Assembly: GCA_002391195.1 (NCBI GenBank) | Contig: DGRZ01000052.1 | Span: forward strand, 6,518-23,185 | From: Fibrobacter sp. UBA4375 | Lineage (GTDB): Bacteria; Fibrobacterota; Fibrobacteria; Fibrobacterales; Fibrobacteraceae | Reading direction: 5' to 3' | DNA length: 16,668 bases | Part shown: in pieces, positions 1-6,092 of the stretch | Layout: each line of letters opens with the position of its first letter | How positions within the stretch are numbered: the stretch's first letter is position 1 | The notes under the pieces: model-generated | Database searches by the model: none | The model's input: the letters and a program-made list of their open reading frames with translations, nothing else | Told to the model about the DNA's origin: nothing | Position numbers and translations under genes: made by a program

Positions 1-1361
1 GCGGCTGTGGCCAGTTCCGCTTCGGTCATCTGGAATCCACCGTCACCGCTGAAGCTGAGCACCGGCCAGCCGGTCTCGTTGCCGAAGGAGGCGCCGATGG
101 CCGCCGGGAATCCGAATCCCATGGTACCGGCACCACCGCTACTGTGCAGCTGGCGTGGGTAGTTGATGTCGAAGAACTGTGCAACCCACATCTGGTGCTG
201 GCCCACGTCGGTAGTGACGATGGCCTTGCCACCGGTGAGCTTGCTTGCTGTTGCAATAACGTGCTGCATGCGGAGTCCCCCCTGCTTGGGGTAGGTGAGG
301 GGAAACTTTTTCTTCCAGCTCTGGCAAGTTTTAACCCAGTCGGCGGTGTCCAGCTTGTTTACCATGGGCAAAAGCTGTTCCAGCACGAGCTTGGCGTCGC
401 CGCAGAGGAACACGTCGGGCTGCAGCACCTTGCCTTCTTCGGCGGGGTCGATGTCCAGGTGCATCTTGACGGCGTCCTTGCAGAACACGTCCAGCTTGCC
501 GGTGATACGGTCGTCCCAGCGGCTACCGATGGAGAAAATCAAATCGCAGTCCAGCACCGCCTTGTTGGCGTAAACCGTACCGTGCATGCCCAGCATGCCC
601 AGAGAAAGCTCGTGGTCGGTGGGGAAGGCGCCGAGGCCCAGCATGGTGCAGCACACGGGAGCGTTCAGCTTTTCGGCCAGTTCGCGCACCTGGCGGCTCG
701 CTCCGGAAATCATGGCGCCGTGGCCTACCAGCAAGAGGGGCTTCTTGGACTTTTTCAGGAATTCTGCAGCCTTCTCAACCGCCTGGATGGGGGCGTGGGT
801 CGGAATCTTGTAGCCCGGCAGGTCCATCTTGTCGGTGAAGGGAGCGGTGCAGGGGCCGGCGGTCACGTCTTTGGGCAGGTCGATGAGCACGGGGCCCGGT
901 CGGCCGCTGCGCGCGATGTGGAAGGCCTCTTTCATGATACGGGGAAGGTCGTTGGAATTCTTTACCAGGTAAGAATGCTTGACGGCGGCGAAGGTCATGC
1001 CGCTGGTGTCGCATTCCTGGAAAGCGTCCTTACCCAGGTTCGGCGTGGTGGTCTGGGCGGCCAGCACCACGATGGGGCTGGAATCCATGAGGGCGGTGTA
1101 GATGCCGGTGAACGTGTTTGTTGCACCCGGACCGGAAGTCACGAGGGCGACGCCCACCTTGCCCGTCTGGCGGGCGTAGCCGTCGGCCATGTGGGTGGCT
1201 CCCTGCTCGTGGCGGGTCAGCACTACTTTAATATTAGAATCGAGAATTGCGTCAAACATGGGGATTGCAGATCCGCCAGGGTACCCGAAAATGGTATCGA
1301 CGCCCTCTCTTTTGAGGCACTCGATAATCACTTCGGCTCCACTTAATGTCTTGTTTGCCAT
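1..1361 (-). CDS. ilvB: Acetolactate synthase (acetohydroxyacid synthase) large subunit, 3' end beyond window
   Basis: This gene encodes the ThDP-dependent catalytic subunit that joins two pyruvates to 2-acetolactate (or pyruvate plus 2-oxobutyrate), the first common step of Val/Leu/Ile synthesis in the cytoplasm. Translating the minus strand from the ATG at 1361-1359 gives MANKTLSGAEVIIECLKREG, then FGYPGGSAIP, the ThDP-activating glutamate in RHEQGA (Glu52), VTSGPGATN, GSRWDDRITGKL (typical of the FAD-containing biosynthetic type rather than the catabolic AlsS type), LDIDPAE, and the Mg-ThDP motif GDGGFQ near residue 440. About 453 residues are visible; the family usually has 550-590, so the last 100-plus lie off the left edge. 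No stop or frameshift occurs in the visible part. Only a weak AGG precedes the start. Whether a regulatory subunit gene (ilvN/ilvH) follows cannot be seen. The family call is very secure; the choice of ilvB over ilvI or ilvG is by convention. Confidence 0.96.
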   Translation of the reverse strand, partial: MANKTLSGAEVIIECLKREGVDTIFGYPGGSAIPMFDAILDSNIKVVLTRHEQGATHMADGYARQTGKVGVALVTSGPGATNTFTGIYTALMDSSPIVVLAAQTTTPNLGKDAFQECDTSGMTFAAVKHSYLVKNSNDLPRIMKEAFHIARSGRPGPVLIDLPKDVTAGPCTAPFTDKMDLPGYKIPTHAPIQAVEKAAEFLKKSKKPLLLVGHGAMISGASRQVRELAEKLNAPVCCTMLGLGAFPTDHELSLGMLGMHGTVYANKAVLDCDLIFSIGSRWDDRITGKLDVFCKDAVKMHLDIDPAEEGKVLQPDVFLCGDAKLVLEQLLPMVNKLDTADWVKTCQSWKKKFPLTYPKQGGLRMQHVIATASKLTGGKAIVTTDVGQHQMWVAQFFDINYPRQLHSSGGAGTMGFGFPAAIGASFGNETGWPVLSFSGDGGFQMTEAELATA

Positions 1362-1406
1362 AAAATACCTGAGTTAGAGTTTGAAATTTTATAAAAAGTT
1401 GATGGA

Positions 1407-1435
1407 AAATTAGCAGTTTTTGCTTGTAACGGCAA
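1407..1435 (-). promoter_or_regulatory. Candidate promoter for ilvB
   Basis: On the minus strand, TTGCCG (1435-1430) and TAATTT (1412-1407) are separated by exactly 17 bases, a reasonable sigma-70 arrangement reading into ilvB about 46 bases downstream. A second A/T-rich box, TATAAA (1393-1388), lies closer to the gene but has no good -35. The leader from either is too short to hold a Leu/Val/Ile attenuation peptide, and I see no attenuator hairpin. This is inferred from sequence resemblance only. Confidence 0.4.
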
Positions 1436-1577
1436 GATATAGTTCCTGAATTTGTTGAAAATTTTTGAATTTTTTAATAAAAAATGAATTTTTGAGCTTT
1501 TAATTGTTGAAAATTGCGAAAAAAATGACAAAGTTGCGGGAAATTTTGGTTTTGTTAATTTGAAAAATGCTGGTTTG

Positions 1578-1606
1578 TTGTAAAAGTTTGATAAATGAAC
1601 TATATT
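1578..1606 (+). promoter_or_regulatory. Candidate promoter upstream of rnhB
   Basis: TTGTAA (1578-1583) and TATATT (1601-1606) are 17 bases apart, a good sigma-70 spacing, reading towards rnhB. A transcript from here would start near 1613 and carry a leader of about 235 bases containing the dispersed repeat block, the palindrome and the whole heptamer array. The same TATATT -10 box recurs upstream of three other transcription units in the window. Confidence 0.45.
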
Positions 1607-1655
1607 TTTATAGAAAAATTTTAAACTTTTGACTGAAAGATGTGGAATTTGTACT

Positions 1656-1686
1656 GCCTCACACTTCAAAACAAAACGACCTCAAA
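1656..1686 (+). repeat. Dispersed 31-base repeat block, copy A
   Basis: This block begins GCCTCA and ends CGACCTCAAA. It matches the reverse complement of 13382-13412 at 25 of 31 positions without a gap, and all six differences are transitions. In both places it lies upstream of a CCCTAAC-type heptamer array that runs into a start codon, in the same orientation relative to the gene. I do not recognise it as a named element. Confidence 0.7.
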
Positions 1687-1714
1687 CCACAGTTTACCTA
1701 TTCCTACGGACTGG

Positions 1715-1741
1715 ATCCTTCGTCGCTGCACTCCTCAGGAT
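1715..1741. repeat. REP-like imperfect palindrome
   Basis: The segment is bounded by ATCCT and AGGAT and shares the cores CCTTCG, CTGCACTC and CAGG with the segment near 10837-10855, in the same order with small insertions here. It resembles the short CCTTCGACT...CTCAGG palindromes scattered between genes in many bacterial genomes. It interrupts the space between the 31-base block and the heptamer array. The function is unknown; transcription or mRNA-end effects are possible. Confidence 0.5.
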
Positions 1742-1762
1742 GGCACTTCTTGTAACCTGCAC

Positions 1763-1846
1763 CCCTAATACCTACAACCTACAACCTATTACCTAACCAC
1801 TAACCACTAAATCCTAGCCCCTAAATCCTAACCCCTAGCCCCTAAT
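1763..1846 (+). repeat. Degenerate heptamer tandem array, 12 units, CCCTAAC type
   Basis: Twelve consecutive 7-base units fill exactly 84 bases, each built around a CTA core (for example CCCTAAT, ACCTACA, CACTAAC, TCCTAGC, CCCTAAA). The phase is kept without a slip although units vary. The array stops one base before the ATG at 1848, so it occupies the place where a Shine-Dalgarno sequence would normally lie. A unit of the same family, in the opposite strand orientation, forms the array at 13344-13378. It is not a CRISPR: there are no long repeats or spacers. Confidence 0.85.
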
Positions 1847-1847
1847 C

Positions 1848-2567
1848 ATGAAATACAAGAATCCCGACTTCATGTCTGCCGTCACCACTCCTATTGAGGG
1901 TGAAATCGCCTTCCGCAACTACGCCGAATCCACTTTTGGCCCCAACTATATTATAGTAGGTATCGACGAAGTGGGTCGCGGTCCGTTGGCGGGCCCTGTG
2001 GTGGCCTGTGCTGCCGTGCTCAAGTCCGCTGACGTCTTGTCTGTATTAAACGACTCCAAGAAGTTCACTCGACCCAAGCGAGAAGCTATTTATGACAAAG
2101 TAAAGGATGCCTGCGAATGCTATGCCATAGCCAGTGCCAGCGTTGAGGAAATTGATCAACTGAATATTCTAGAAGCTGACTTTTTGGCCATGCGGCGGGC
2201 GTTGCAGGCTTTGGGTATGACGGGGATCACGGAAAAACAGCCCGAACTGCCTGTGGAGGTTCGGGGACAATTTAAGTCTGGTGCGACCGTTCTTGTGGCG
2301 GTGGATGGAAATTTGAAAATTCGCGGGTTGGACCTGGGGTGCCAGTTCCCCGTGATAAAAGGGGACGGTTTGGTGGCTTCTATTTCTGCGGCTTCAATCC
2401 TTGCGAAGGTTTTTCGTGACCGCTATATGGACCAGCTGGCAAAGGAATATCCGGGTTACGGCTTTGAAAAACACGCTGGCTACGGCACTAAGGCGCACCT
2501 GGACGCCATCCGCAAGCAGGGCTTTTCGCCGGTACACCGTAAGACGTTCCATCCGAAAGGGCTGTAG
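1848..2567 (+). CDS. rnhB: Ribonuclease HII
   Basis: RNase HII cuts the RNA strand of RNA-DNA hybrids and starts removal of single ribonucleotides misincorporated in DNA; it acts in the cytoplasm. Family motifs are all present: GIDEVGRGPLAGP with catalytic Asp40 and Glu41, NDSKK (69-72), VAVDGN with Asp153, IKGD with Asp173, then ISAASILAKVFRD, YPGYGFEKHAGYGTKAH and the C-terminal HRKTF. At 239 residues it is longer than the roughly 200 usual, through an N-terminal extension and an insertion at about residues 123-146 just before the third catalytic strand. The start is uncertain: the ATG at 1848 abuts a heptamer array with no Shine-Dalgarno, and Met9 (1872) has no convincing one either. The gene appears to stand alone, with a TGAGTAA array directly after its stop. 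Confidence 0.95.
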   Translation: MKYKNPDFMSAVTTPIEGEIAFRNYAESTFGPNYIIVGIDEVGRGPLAGPVVACAAVLKSADVLSVLNDSKKFTRPKREAIYDKVKDACECYAIASASVEEIDQLNILEADFLAMRRALQALGMTGITEKQPELPVEVRGQFKSGATVLVAVDGNLKIRGLDLGCQFPVIKGDGLVASISAASILAKVFRDRYMDQLAKEYPGYGFEKHAGYGTKAHLDAIRKQGFSPVHRKTFHPKGL

Positions 2568-2571
2568 CGGA

Positions 2572-2599
2572 TGAGTAATGAGTTGTGAGTCGTGAGTAA
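2572..2599 (+). repeat. Heptamer tandem array, 4 units, TGAGTAA type
   Basis: Four phased 7-base units (TGAGTAA, TGAGTTG, TGAGTCG, TGAGTAA) start four bases after the rnhB stop codon; a decayed fifth, TGGGAAA, may follow. The unit differs from that upstream of the same gene, but the period is identical. Confidence 0.75.
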
Positions 2600-2614
2600 T
2601 GGGAAATTACACCG

Positions 2615-2635
2615 CTCACACCCCACACTTCACAT
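2615..2635 (+). repeat. Short heptamer array, 3 units, CACAC core
   Basis: CTCACAC, CCCACAC and TTCACAT follow in 7-base register shortly after the TGAGTAA array. Read on the minus strand they give TGTGAAG/TGTGGGG-like units, so this could be an inverted relative of the preceding array. Only three units make it less secure. Confidence 0.45.
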
Positions 2636-2693
2636 CTAGAAAACACTCTGGGAACAGAAAAAAGCCCTTTTGGGGACGTTTCTTAAAAAAAAC

Positions 2694-2722
2694 TTGCATA
2701 AAGGGGTTATTCTTTATATATT
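2694..2722 (+). promoter_or_regulatory. Promoter for the outer-membrane protein and lipoprotein genes
   Basis: TTGCAT (2694-2699) and TATATT (2717-2722) are 17 bases apart, the best sigma-70-like pair in the window. Transcription would start near 2729, leaving about 35 bases of leader before the ATG at 2765. A weak CCC-TTTT-GGG hairpin at about 2665-2675, upstream of it, is too short to call as the rnhB terminator. Confidence 0.55.
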
Positions 2723-2764
2723 TCACGTGATTTTAATGCAAACTCTTTTATGAATGGAGAATCT

Positions 2765-3859
2765 ATGAAGAAACTTGCAATGGTTATGTTCCTTGCTTCT
2801 ATGGTCGGCGGAGCCTATGCTCAGGCCCCTGCCGCACCTGCACCTGCTCCCGCGCCGGCCCCTGCTCCCGCAGCTGCCGCTCCGGCCCCTGCTCCCGCAC
2901 TGGCTCCTGCTCCCGCAGCAGTCGCACCGGCCCCTGCTCCGGCTCCCGCTCCTGCGGCGGTTGCCCCTGCTCCTGCCCCTGCTCCTGCTGCTGAACCGGC
3001 TGCCGCTCCCGCTGCTGAACCGGTAGCTGAAGTTCCTGCTGTAGATCCTTGCGCCGTAGACTCCTTGGGTCAGCAGATTGACCCCGAAGGTTGCGCCGCC
3101 GCTGTTGAAGCCGCTCGCCAGCAGGCCATCGCCGACTCTATCGCCGCCGAGGAAGCCCGCCAGAAGGCTATCGCTGACTCTATCGCCGCCGAACAGGCCC
3201 GTGCCGATTCCATTGCCGCTGCCGAAGAGGAAGCCCGCAAGAAGGCCGAAGCTGATTCTATCGCTGCCGCCGAAGCCGCTCAGAAGGCTGCCGAGGAAAA
3301 GGCTGCCAAGGCTCCTCGCTATGCTGTCGGTCTTACCGGATCTGGCGCCTGGGGTATGTTCGATGTCCAATACGACGAAAACCACTTCAAGGATATTCCC
3401 TTTGCTTTGGGCGTGAGCGGACTCTTCTCTAAGCAGCAGTTCGGCGCTCGCCTCACGGCTTCTATGCAGTATCATCGCCTCTATGTGAGCGAATCCAACA
3501 ACCGCACCATCAACGAAGGCTACTGGCGTGCCGGTCTCGGCCTCTATGGCCGTTGGATGCCTGCCCAGAAGGAAGGCCTCATTGTGGAACTCGGCCTTAC
3601 CGCTGCATGGGTTACCTCTGACAACATCAGAATCCCGAGTCCCTATACCTCGAGCCTCTCGGATATGTTCTACCGCCCCCAGTCTGAATACGCTGTTGAA
3701 CTGGGCGCTGGCTACGGCATTACCTTTGCCGGAATGGCCGGTGAAATTGGTGCCTTTGTCTCTTACGACCTGAACGAGACCATGGAATTCACCAACGATG
3801 TGGAGGGCAATGCGTTCCATATCGGTGCCCGTGCCACCTTCTGGATCCTCAACCTCTAA
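2765..3859 (+). CDS. Ala-Pro-rich outer-membrane beta-barrel protein
   Basis: The start at 2765 is preferred over an upstream ATG at 2750 because GGAGA lies five bases ahead and it opens a clean signal peptide (residues 1-20, MKKLAMVMFL then cleavage near AYA-QA). The 364-residue product then has an almost pure Ala-Pro tract (about 21-90), a short segment with two cysteines (VDPC at 96, EGC at 110), an Ala/Glu-rich probable coiled coil with four ADSIAA motifs (about 115-182), and a C-terminal part (185-364) with alternating hydrophobic and polar strands such as YWRAGLGLYGRW, EYAVELGAGYGI and FHIGARATFWIL, as in small 8-strand-type barrels. I infer a barrel in the outer membrane with a long periplasmic stalk that may reach through the wall. 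No catalytic motif is visible and the function is unknown. It is probably cotranscribed with the lipoprotein gene 49 bases downstream, as no terminator separates them. Confidence 0.85.
   Translation: MKKLAMVMFLASMVGGAYAQAPAAPAPAPAPAPAPAAAAPAPAPALAPAPAAVAPAPAPAPAPAAVAPAPAPAPAAEPAAAPAAEPVAEVPAVDPCAVDSLGQQIDPEGCAAAVEAARQQAIADSIAAEEARQKAIADSIAAEQARADSIAAAEEEARKKAEADSIAAAEAAQKAAEEKAAKAPRYAVGLTGSGAWGMFDVQYDENHFKDIPFALGVSGLFSKQQFGARLTASMQYHRLYVSESNNRTINEGYWRAGLGLYGRWMPAQKEGLIVELGLTAAWVTSDNIRIPSPYTSSLSDMFYRPQSEYAVELGAGYGITFAGMAGEIGAFVSYDLNETMEFTNDVEGNAFHIGARATFWILNL
2822..3043 (+). repeat. Low-complexity in-gene tract coding for Ala-Pro repeats
   Basis: This stretch consists of repeated GCN-CCN codon pairs with near-identical runs of GCTCCCGC and CCTGCTCC, encoding the Ala-Pro stalk of the outer-membrane protein. 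Such DNA is prone to replication slippage, so its length may vary among strains and may be misassembled. Confidence 0.7.
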
Positions 3860-3908
3860 CAGATAAGTTTATTAACAATAACATAAATACAAATCACAAG
3901 GAGAATGT

Positions 3909-5999
3909 ATGAAACATAAACTCTTGACTCTCGCCTCGGCCGCCGCGCTGCTCGCTGCTTGTAGCGACACCTCGGTTTCCGATGCCAATGACGAAATCAA
4001 GGAAAAGGGAACCGTCACCTTCTTCGTGTATGACGTCCTCACCAGGATGCCTCTCGAAGACGTGGCCAACTACTACCGTACCGAAGACAAGACCAAGTAC
4101 ACCGATTCCACCGGTACTATCGTGTGGAAGAATGTGGACATCGGTCAGTCTTACTTTGACTTCCAGCTTGATGGCTATGCCATGAAGCGTCACGACGTCA
4201 AGGTTACAGACAAGATCCAGCGCGACGTGGCCCGTGTGGAAGACAACGTTGAAAAAGTTCCCATGTATGAACTTGGCGTTGATGTGAAGGGCCAGTTCTT
4301 CTATAGGGATGCTGCAACCAAGGACTGGGTGCCTGCTGCAAATGCTACCGTCTATATTGACTACCCGGATTCTTCCGAAATTTACCCCAACGAAGTCTAT
4401 ACCAAGACCGACGAGAACGGTTTCTATACCTTCAAGAACCTGGCTTCTAACGTAGGCTTCGAAGTTTGGAGCGAACGCTTCACTGTCGATAGCACCGTTT
4501 ACGAAGTGGCTAAGATTGGTGGCACTGCTCAGCGTAAGGGCGTGCTGAAGGAAATGGAACCGATGATTGCGGAGATTGCATCTCTTGAACCGGTGCTCCT
4601 TTCTTCCAACCTGAGCAGCCTCGGTGTCAAGGATGACATCAAGCTCAACTTCTCTGAAGTGCTTGAAAAGGATTCCGTGACCACTAAGCACATCTTTGTG
4701 AATCGCATGCTCAGCGATTCTAAAGATCCCGTCACCAACAAGCCCAACGATCTCAAGCCGGTGGCTGTGAGTGTGAGCCTCTCTGAAGATGGCAAGACCG
4801 TTATTATCAAGTCCAAGTCTGGCGAATGGGCTGACGGCAAGTCTTACGTCATTGACTTTGATGTCTGGTCTACCCTTACCAAGGGCCTGAGGGACTCTGT
4901 CAATATCGATGGTGTTGACTACAAGAAGTACCGTAAGTTCACCGCCGGCGCTCTGGAAGTGCCCGGTCAGGTCAAGAACCTGCATGTGAAACTCGATGAC
5001 GATGATAATGAAGAAATCGCCTTCGACTACATTGGCGACTTCAACTACGGTTCTGAATTGAACGGAAAGAGCGACCTGACTTACACTGCTTTCATCACTC
5101 TCGAATGGGATGCCATTGAAAAGGGTGTTGAAAAGTACAATATCTATGTCAAGGGTGACAAGGATGCCGATGCTGACTATGTCAAGGTTGATGAAATCAA
5201 GGCCACCAAGACCGATGTAGAAGAAAAGACCATTGACCTGTCTGCAGCCCTCAACAATGGTAATTATTTGCTCTTCCCGCAGAACAAGCTCCAGTCTGGT
5301 GTGATTGACATCATTGTCCTTCCTGAAAATGCAAGCGGCGAAGCTCTCGCTAAGGATGCCAAGGCTCTCACCATCAAGACCTTTGATGCAGCCGACGAAG
5401 ATGTCTGGGCTATGCAGACATCCGAATACATCACCGCTGCTAAGATCGATATAAAGAAGACCGGAAATTCTGTGGCCTACAAATGTACTGGTTCCGAAAC
5501 CTCTTCTTGCACCGCTACTGTTACTAAATCGAATCCGCTTACCGATGGTGATAAGTATGGTGCAGTTCTCCGTATCGATGTCACGATGAATAAAGACGCT
5601 CCTAAGATGAAGGCTCCGACTGGTTATGAGATTTACGCTGAACTTGAAGATGCTGGCTGGGTCAAGTGTGATGCTACCATTTCGGGCGTGTCTGCTGACA
5701 TTGCAATGGATGATGCTTGCTCTCCGTTCAAGGATGGAGCAAGGGAATATGCCAAGAAGGACGGTAAGGATTGGACCTTTGTCGTGGTCCCGTACTTCGG
5801 TACCGGCAAGAGCACCGTTGCCGCTCACTGCGCTGACATGAGCCCCAAGACTGAAACCGAATGTCTTGACGCTGGTCTTGTGTGGATTCCCACCAAGACT
5901 TCTGGCTACAAGATTTCTCAGACGGAACTTGATGCCAAGAAGGGTGTCTACGCAACTGCTGAAGACTTCCAGGAATACCTCAATTCTGTGATGGAATAG
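3909..5999 (+). CDS. Large multidomain surface or periplasmic lipoprotein, function unknown
   Basis: The 696-residue product starts at an ATG five bases after AAGGAG and has a classic lipoprotein signal with lipobox LAAC, giving lipidated Cys18. Residues about 36-90 (TVTFFVYDVLTRMPLEDV through SYFDFQLDGY) and 105-185 (VDVKGQFFYRD, YTKTDENGFYTFKNL) look like two carboxypeptidase-regulatory or CnaB-like beta domains. Residues about 215-320 resemble an SbsA/Big_5 Ig-like domain (LNFSEVLEKDS, then SEDGKTVIIK and WADGKSYVIDF). A possible fibronectin-like domain (about 340-480) and a C-terminal domain with six or so cysteines (for example KCTGSETSSC and HCADMSPKTETEC) follow. No enzyme motif is visible. 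An all-beta, lipid-anchored binding or scaffold protein is the likeliest reading. It shares a transcription unit with the upstream barrel protein, so the two may work together, and it ends before a strong terminator. Confidence 0.87.
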   Translation: MKHKLLTLASAAALLAACSDTSVSDANDEIKEKGTVTFFVYDVLTRMPLEDVANYYRTEDKTKYTDSTGTIVWKNVDIGQSYFDFQLDGYAMKRHDVKVTDKIQRDVARVEDNVEKVPMYELGVDVKGQFFYRDAATKDWVPAANATVYIDYPDSSEIYPNEVYTKTDENGFYTFKNLASNVGFEVWSERFTVDSTVYEVAKIGGTAQRKGVLKEMEPMIAEIASLEPVLLSSNLSSLGVKDDIKLNFSEVLEKDSVTTKHIFVNRMLSDSKDPVTNKPNDLKPVAVSVSLSEDGKTVIIKSKSGEWADGKSYVIDFDVWSTLTKGLRDSVNIDGVDYKKYRKFTAGALEVPGQVKNLHVKLDDDDNEEIAFDYIGDFNYGSELNGKSDLTYTAFITLEWDAIEKGVEKYNIYVKGDKDADADYVKVDEIKATKTDVEEKTIDLSAALNNGNYLLFPQNKLQSGVIDIIVLPENASGEALAKDAKALTIKTFDAADEDVWAMQTSEYITAAKIDIKKTGNSVAYKCTGSETSSCTATVTKSNPLTDGDKYGAVLRIDVTMNKDAPKMKAPTGYEIYAELEDAGWVKCDATISGVSADIAMDDACSPFKDGAREYAKKDGKDWTFVVVPYFGTGKSTVAAHCADMSPKTETECLDAGLVWIPTKTSGYKISQTELDAKKGVYATAEDFQEYLNSVME

Positions 6000-6023
6000 T
6001 CAGGTTCTTGTAATCAGTCTTTC

Positions 6024-6056
6024 AAAAGGTCGGATCCTTCGGGATTCGGCCTTTTT
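6024..6056 (+). terminator. Strong Rho-independent terminator with UUCG loop
   Basis: AAAAGGTCGGATCC (6024-6037) pairs with GGATTCGGCCTTTT (6042-6055) to give a 14-bp stem with two G-U pairs, closed by a cUUCGg tetraloop and running into a T tract. It ends the outer-membrane protein and lipoprotein unit and isolates it from the Tol operon. Confidence 0.9.
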
Positions 6057-6058
6057 GC

Positions 6059-6064
6059 TATATT
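6059..6064 (+). promoter_or_regulatory. Candidate -10 box of the Tol-Pal operon promoter
   Basis: TATATT lies immediately after the terminator T tract, preceded by TTTTTGC. A 17-base spacer places the -35 region inside the terminator stem (6036-6041), where there is no good TTGACA match. The box is called because TATATT recurs before other units here and because some promoter must lie between the terminator and the TTG at 6093. Confidence 0.4.
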
Positions 6065-6065
6065 A

Positions 6066-6087
6066 TCTCCGTAACGTTTTACGGAGG
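6066..6087 (+). promoter_or_regulatory. Hairpin covering the tolQ ribosome binding site
   Basis: CTCCGTAA (6067-6074), loop CGTT, and TTACGGAG (6079-6086) form a perfect 8-bp inverted repeat; a T-G pair (6066/6087) can extend it. The right arm contains the whole GGAGG Shine-Dalgarno of tolQ (6083-6087). In RNA it would hide the ribosome binding site of the first operon gene, which already has a weak TTG start. If transcription begins near 6071 as the -10 box suggests, the left arm would be partly missing and the palindrome would act, if at all, as a DNA operator. Confidence 0.6.
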
Positions 6088-6092
6088 TTCTT

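Larger units (their letters stand above)
1380..1650. other. A+T-rich divergent intergenic region, no gene
   Basis: This stretch between ilvB and rnhB is visibly far richer in A+T than the coding DNA around it and is full of A and T runs, suggesting bent promoter DNA. The 12-base word TTGTTGAAAATT occurs twice in direct orientation, at 1452-1463 and 1504-1515. The only open frame (minus strand, 1669-1343) encodes a Phe/Lys/Ser/Asn-rich string with no recognisable domain and overlaps the ilvB start, so I do not call a gene. The region carries candidate promoters for both flanking genes. Confidence 0.6.

Noticed and set aside
144..1346. A 400-codon plus-strand frame over ilvB
   Set aside because: The minus strand encodes an unmistakable acetolactate synthase across the same bases.
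1343..1669. A 108-codon minus-strand frame in the A+T-rich gap
   Set aside because: Its composition is that of random A+T-rich DNA, it overlaps the ilvB start, and it shows no domain or ribosome binding site.
1763..1846. A CRISPR array or true telomere repeat
   Set aside because: Units are 7 bases with no spacers, so it is not CRISPR. CCCTAAA units look like a plant telomere motif, but the array is short, degenerate and internal between genes.
2655..2690. A Rho-independent terminator for rnhB
   Set aside because: The stem is only about three G-C pairs around TTTT, and the following sequence is A-rich on the plus strand.
2723..3820. A 365-codon antisense frame with Gly/Ser/Arg-rich repeats
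   Set aside because: It is the complement of the Ala-Pro coding tract; the repeats mirror the sense codons, and no ribosome binding site or signal is present.
3894..5828. A 644-codon open frame antisense to the large lipoprotein gene
   Set aside because: Same reason: codon-bias shadow. The sense frame has a Shine-Dalgarno, lipobox and beta domains; the antisense frame has neither start signals nor motifs.
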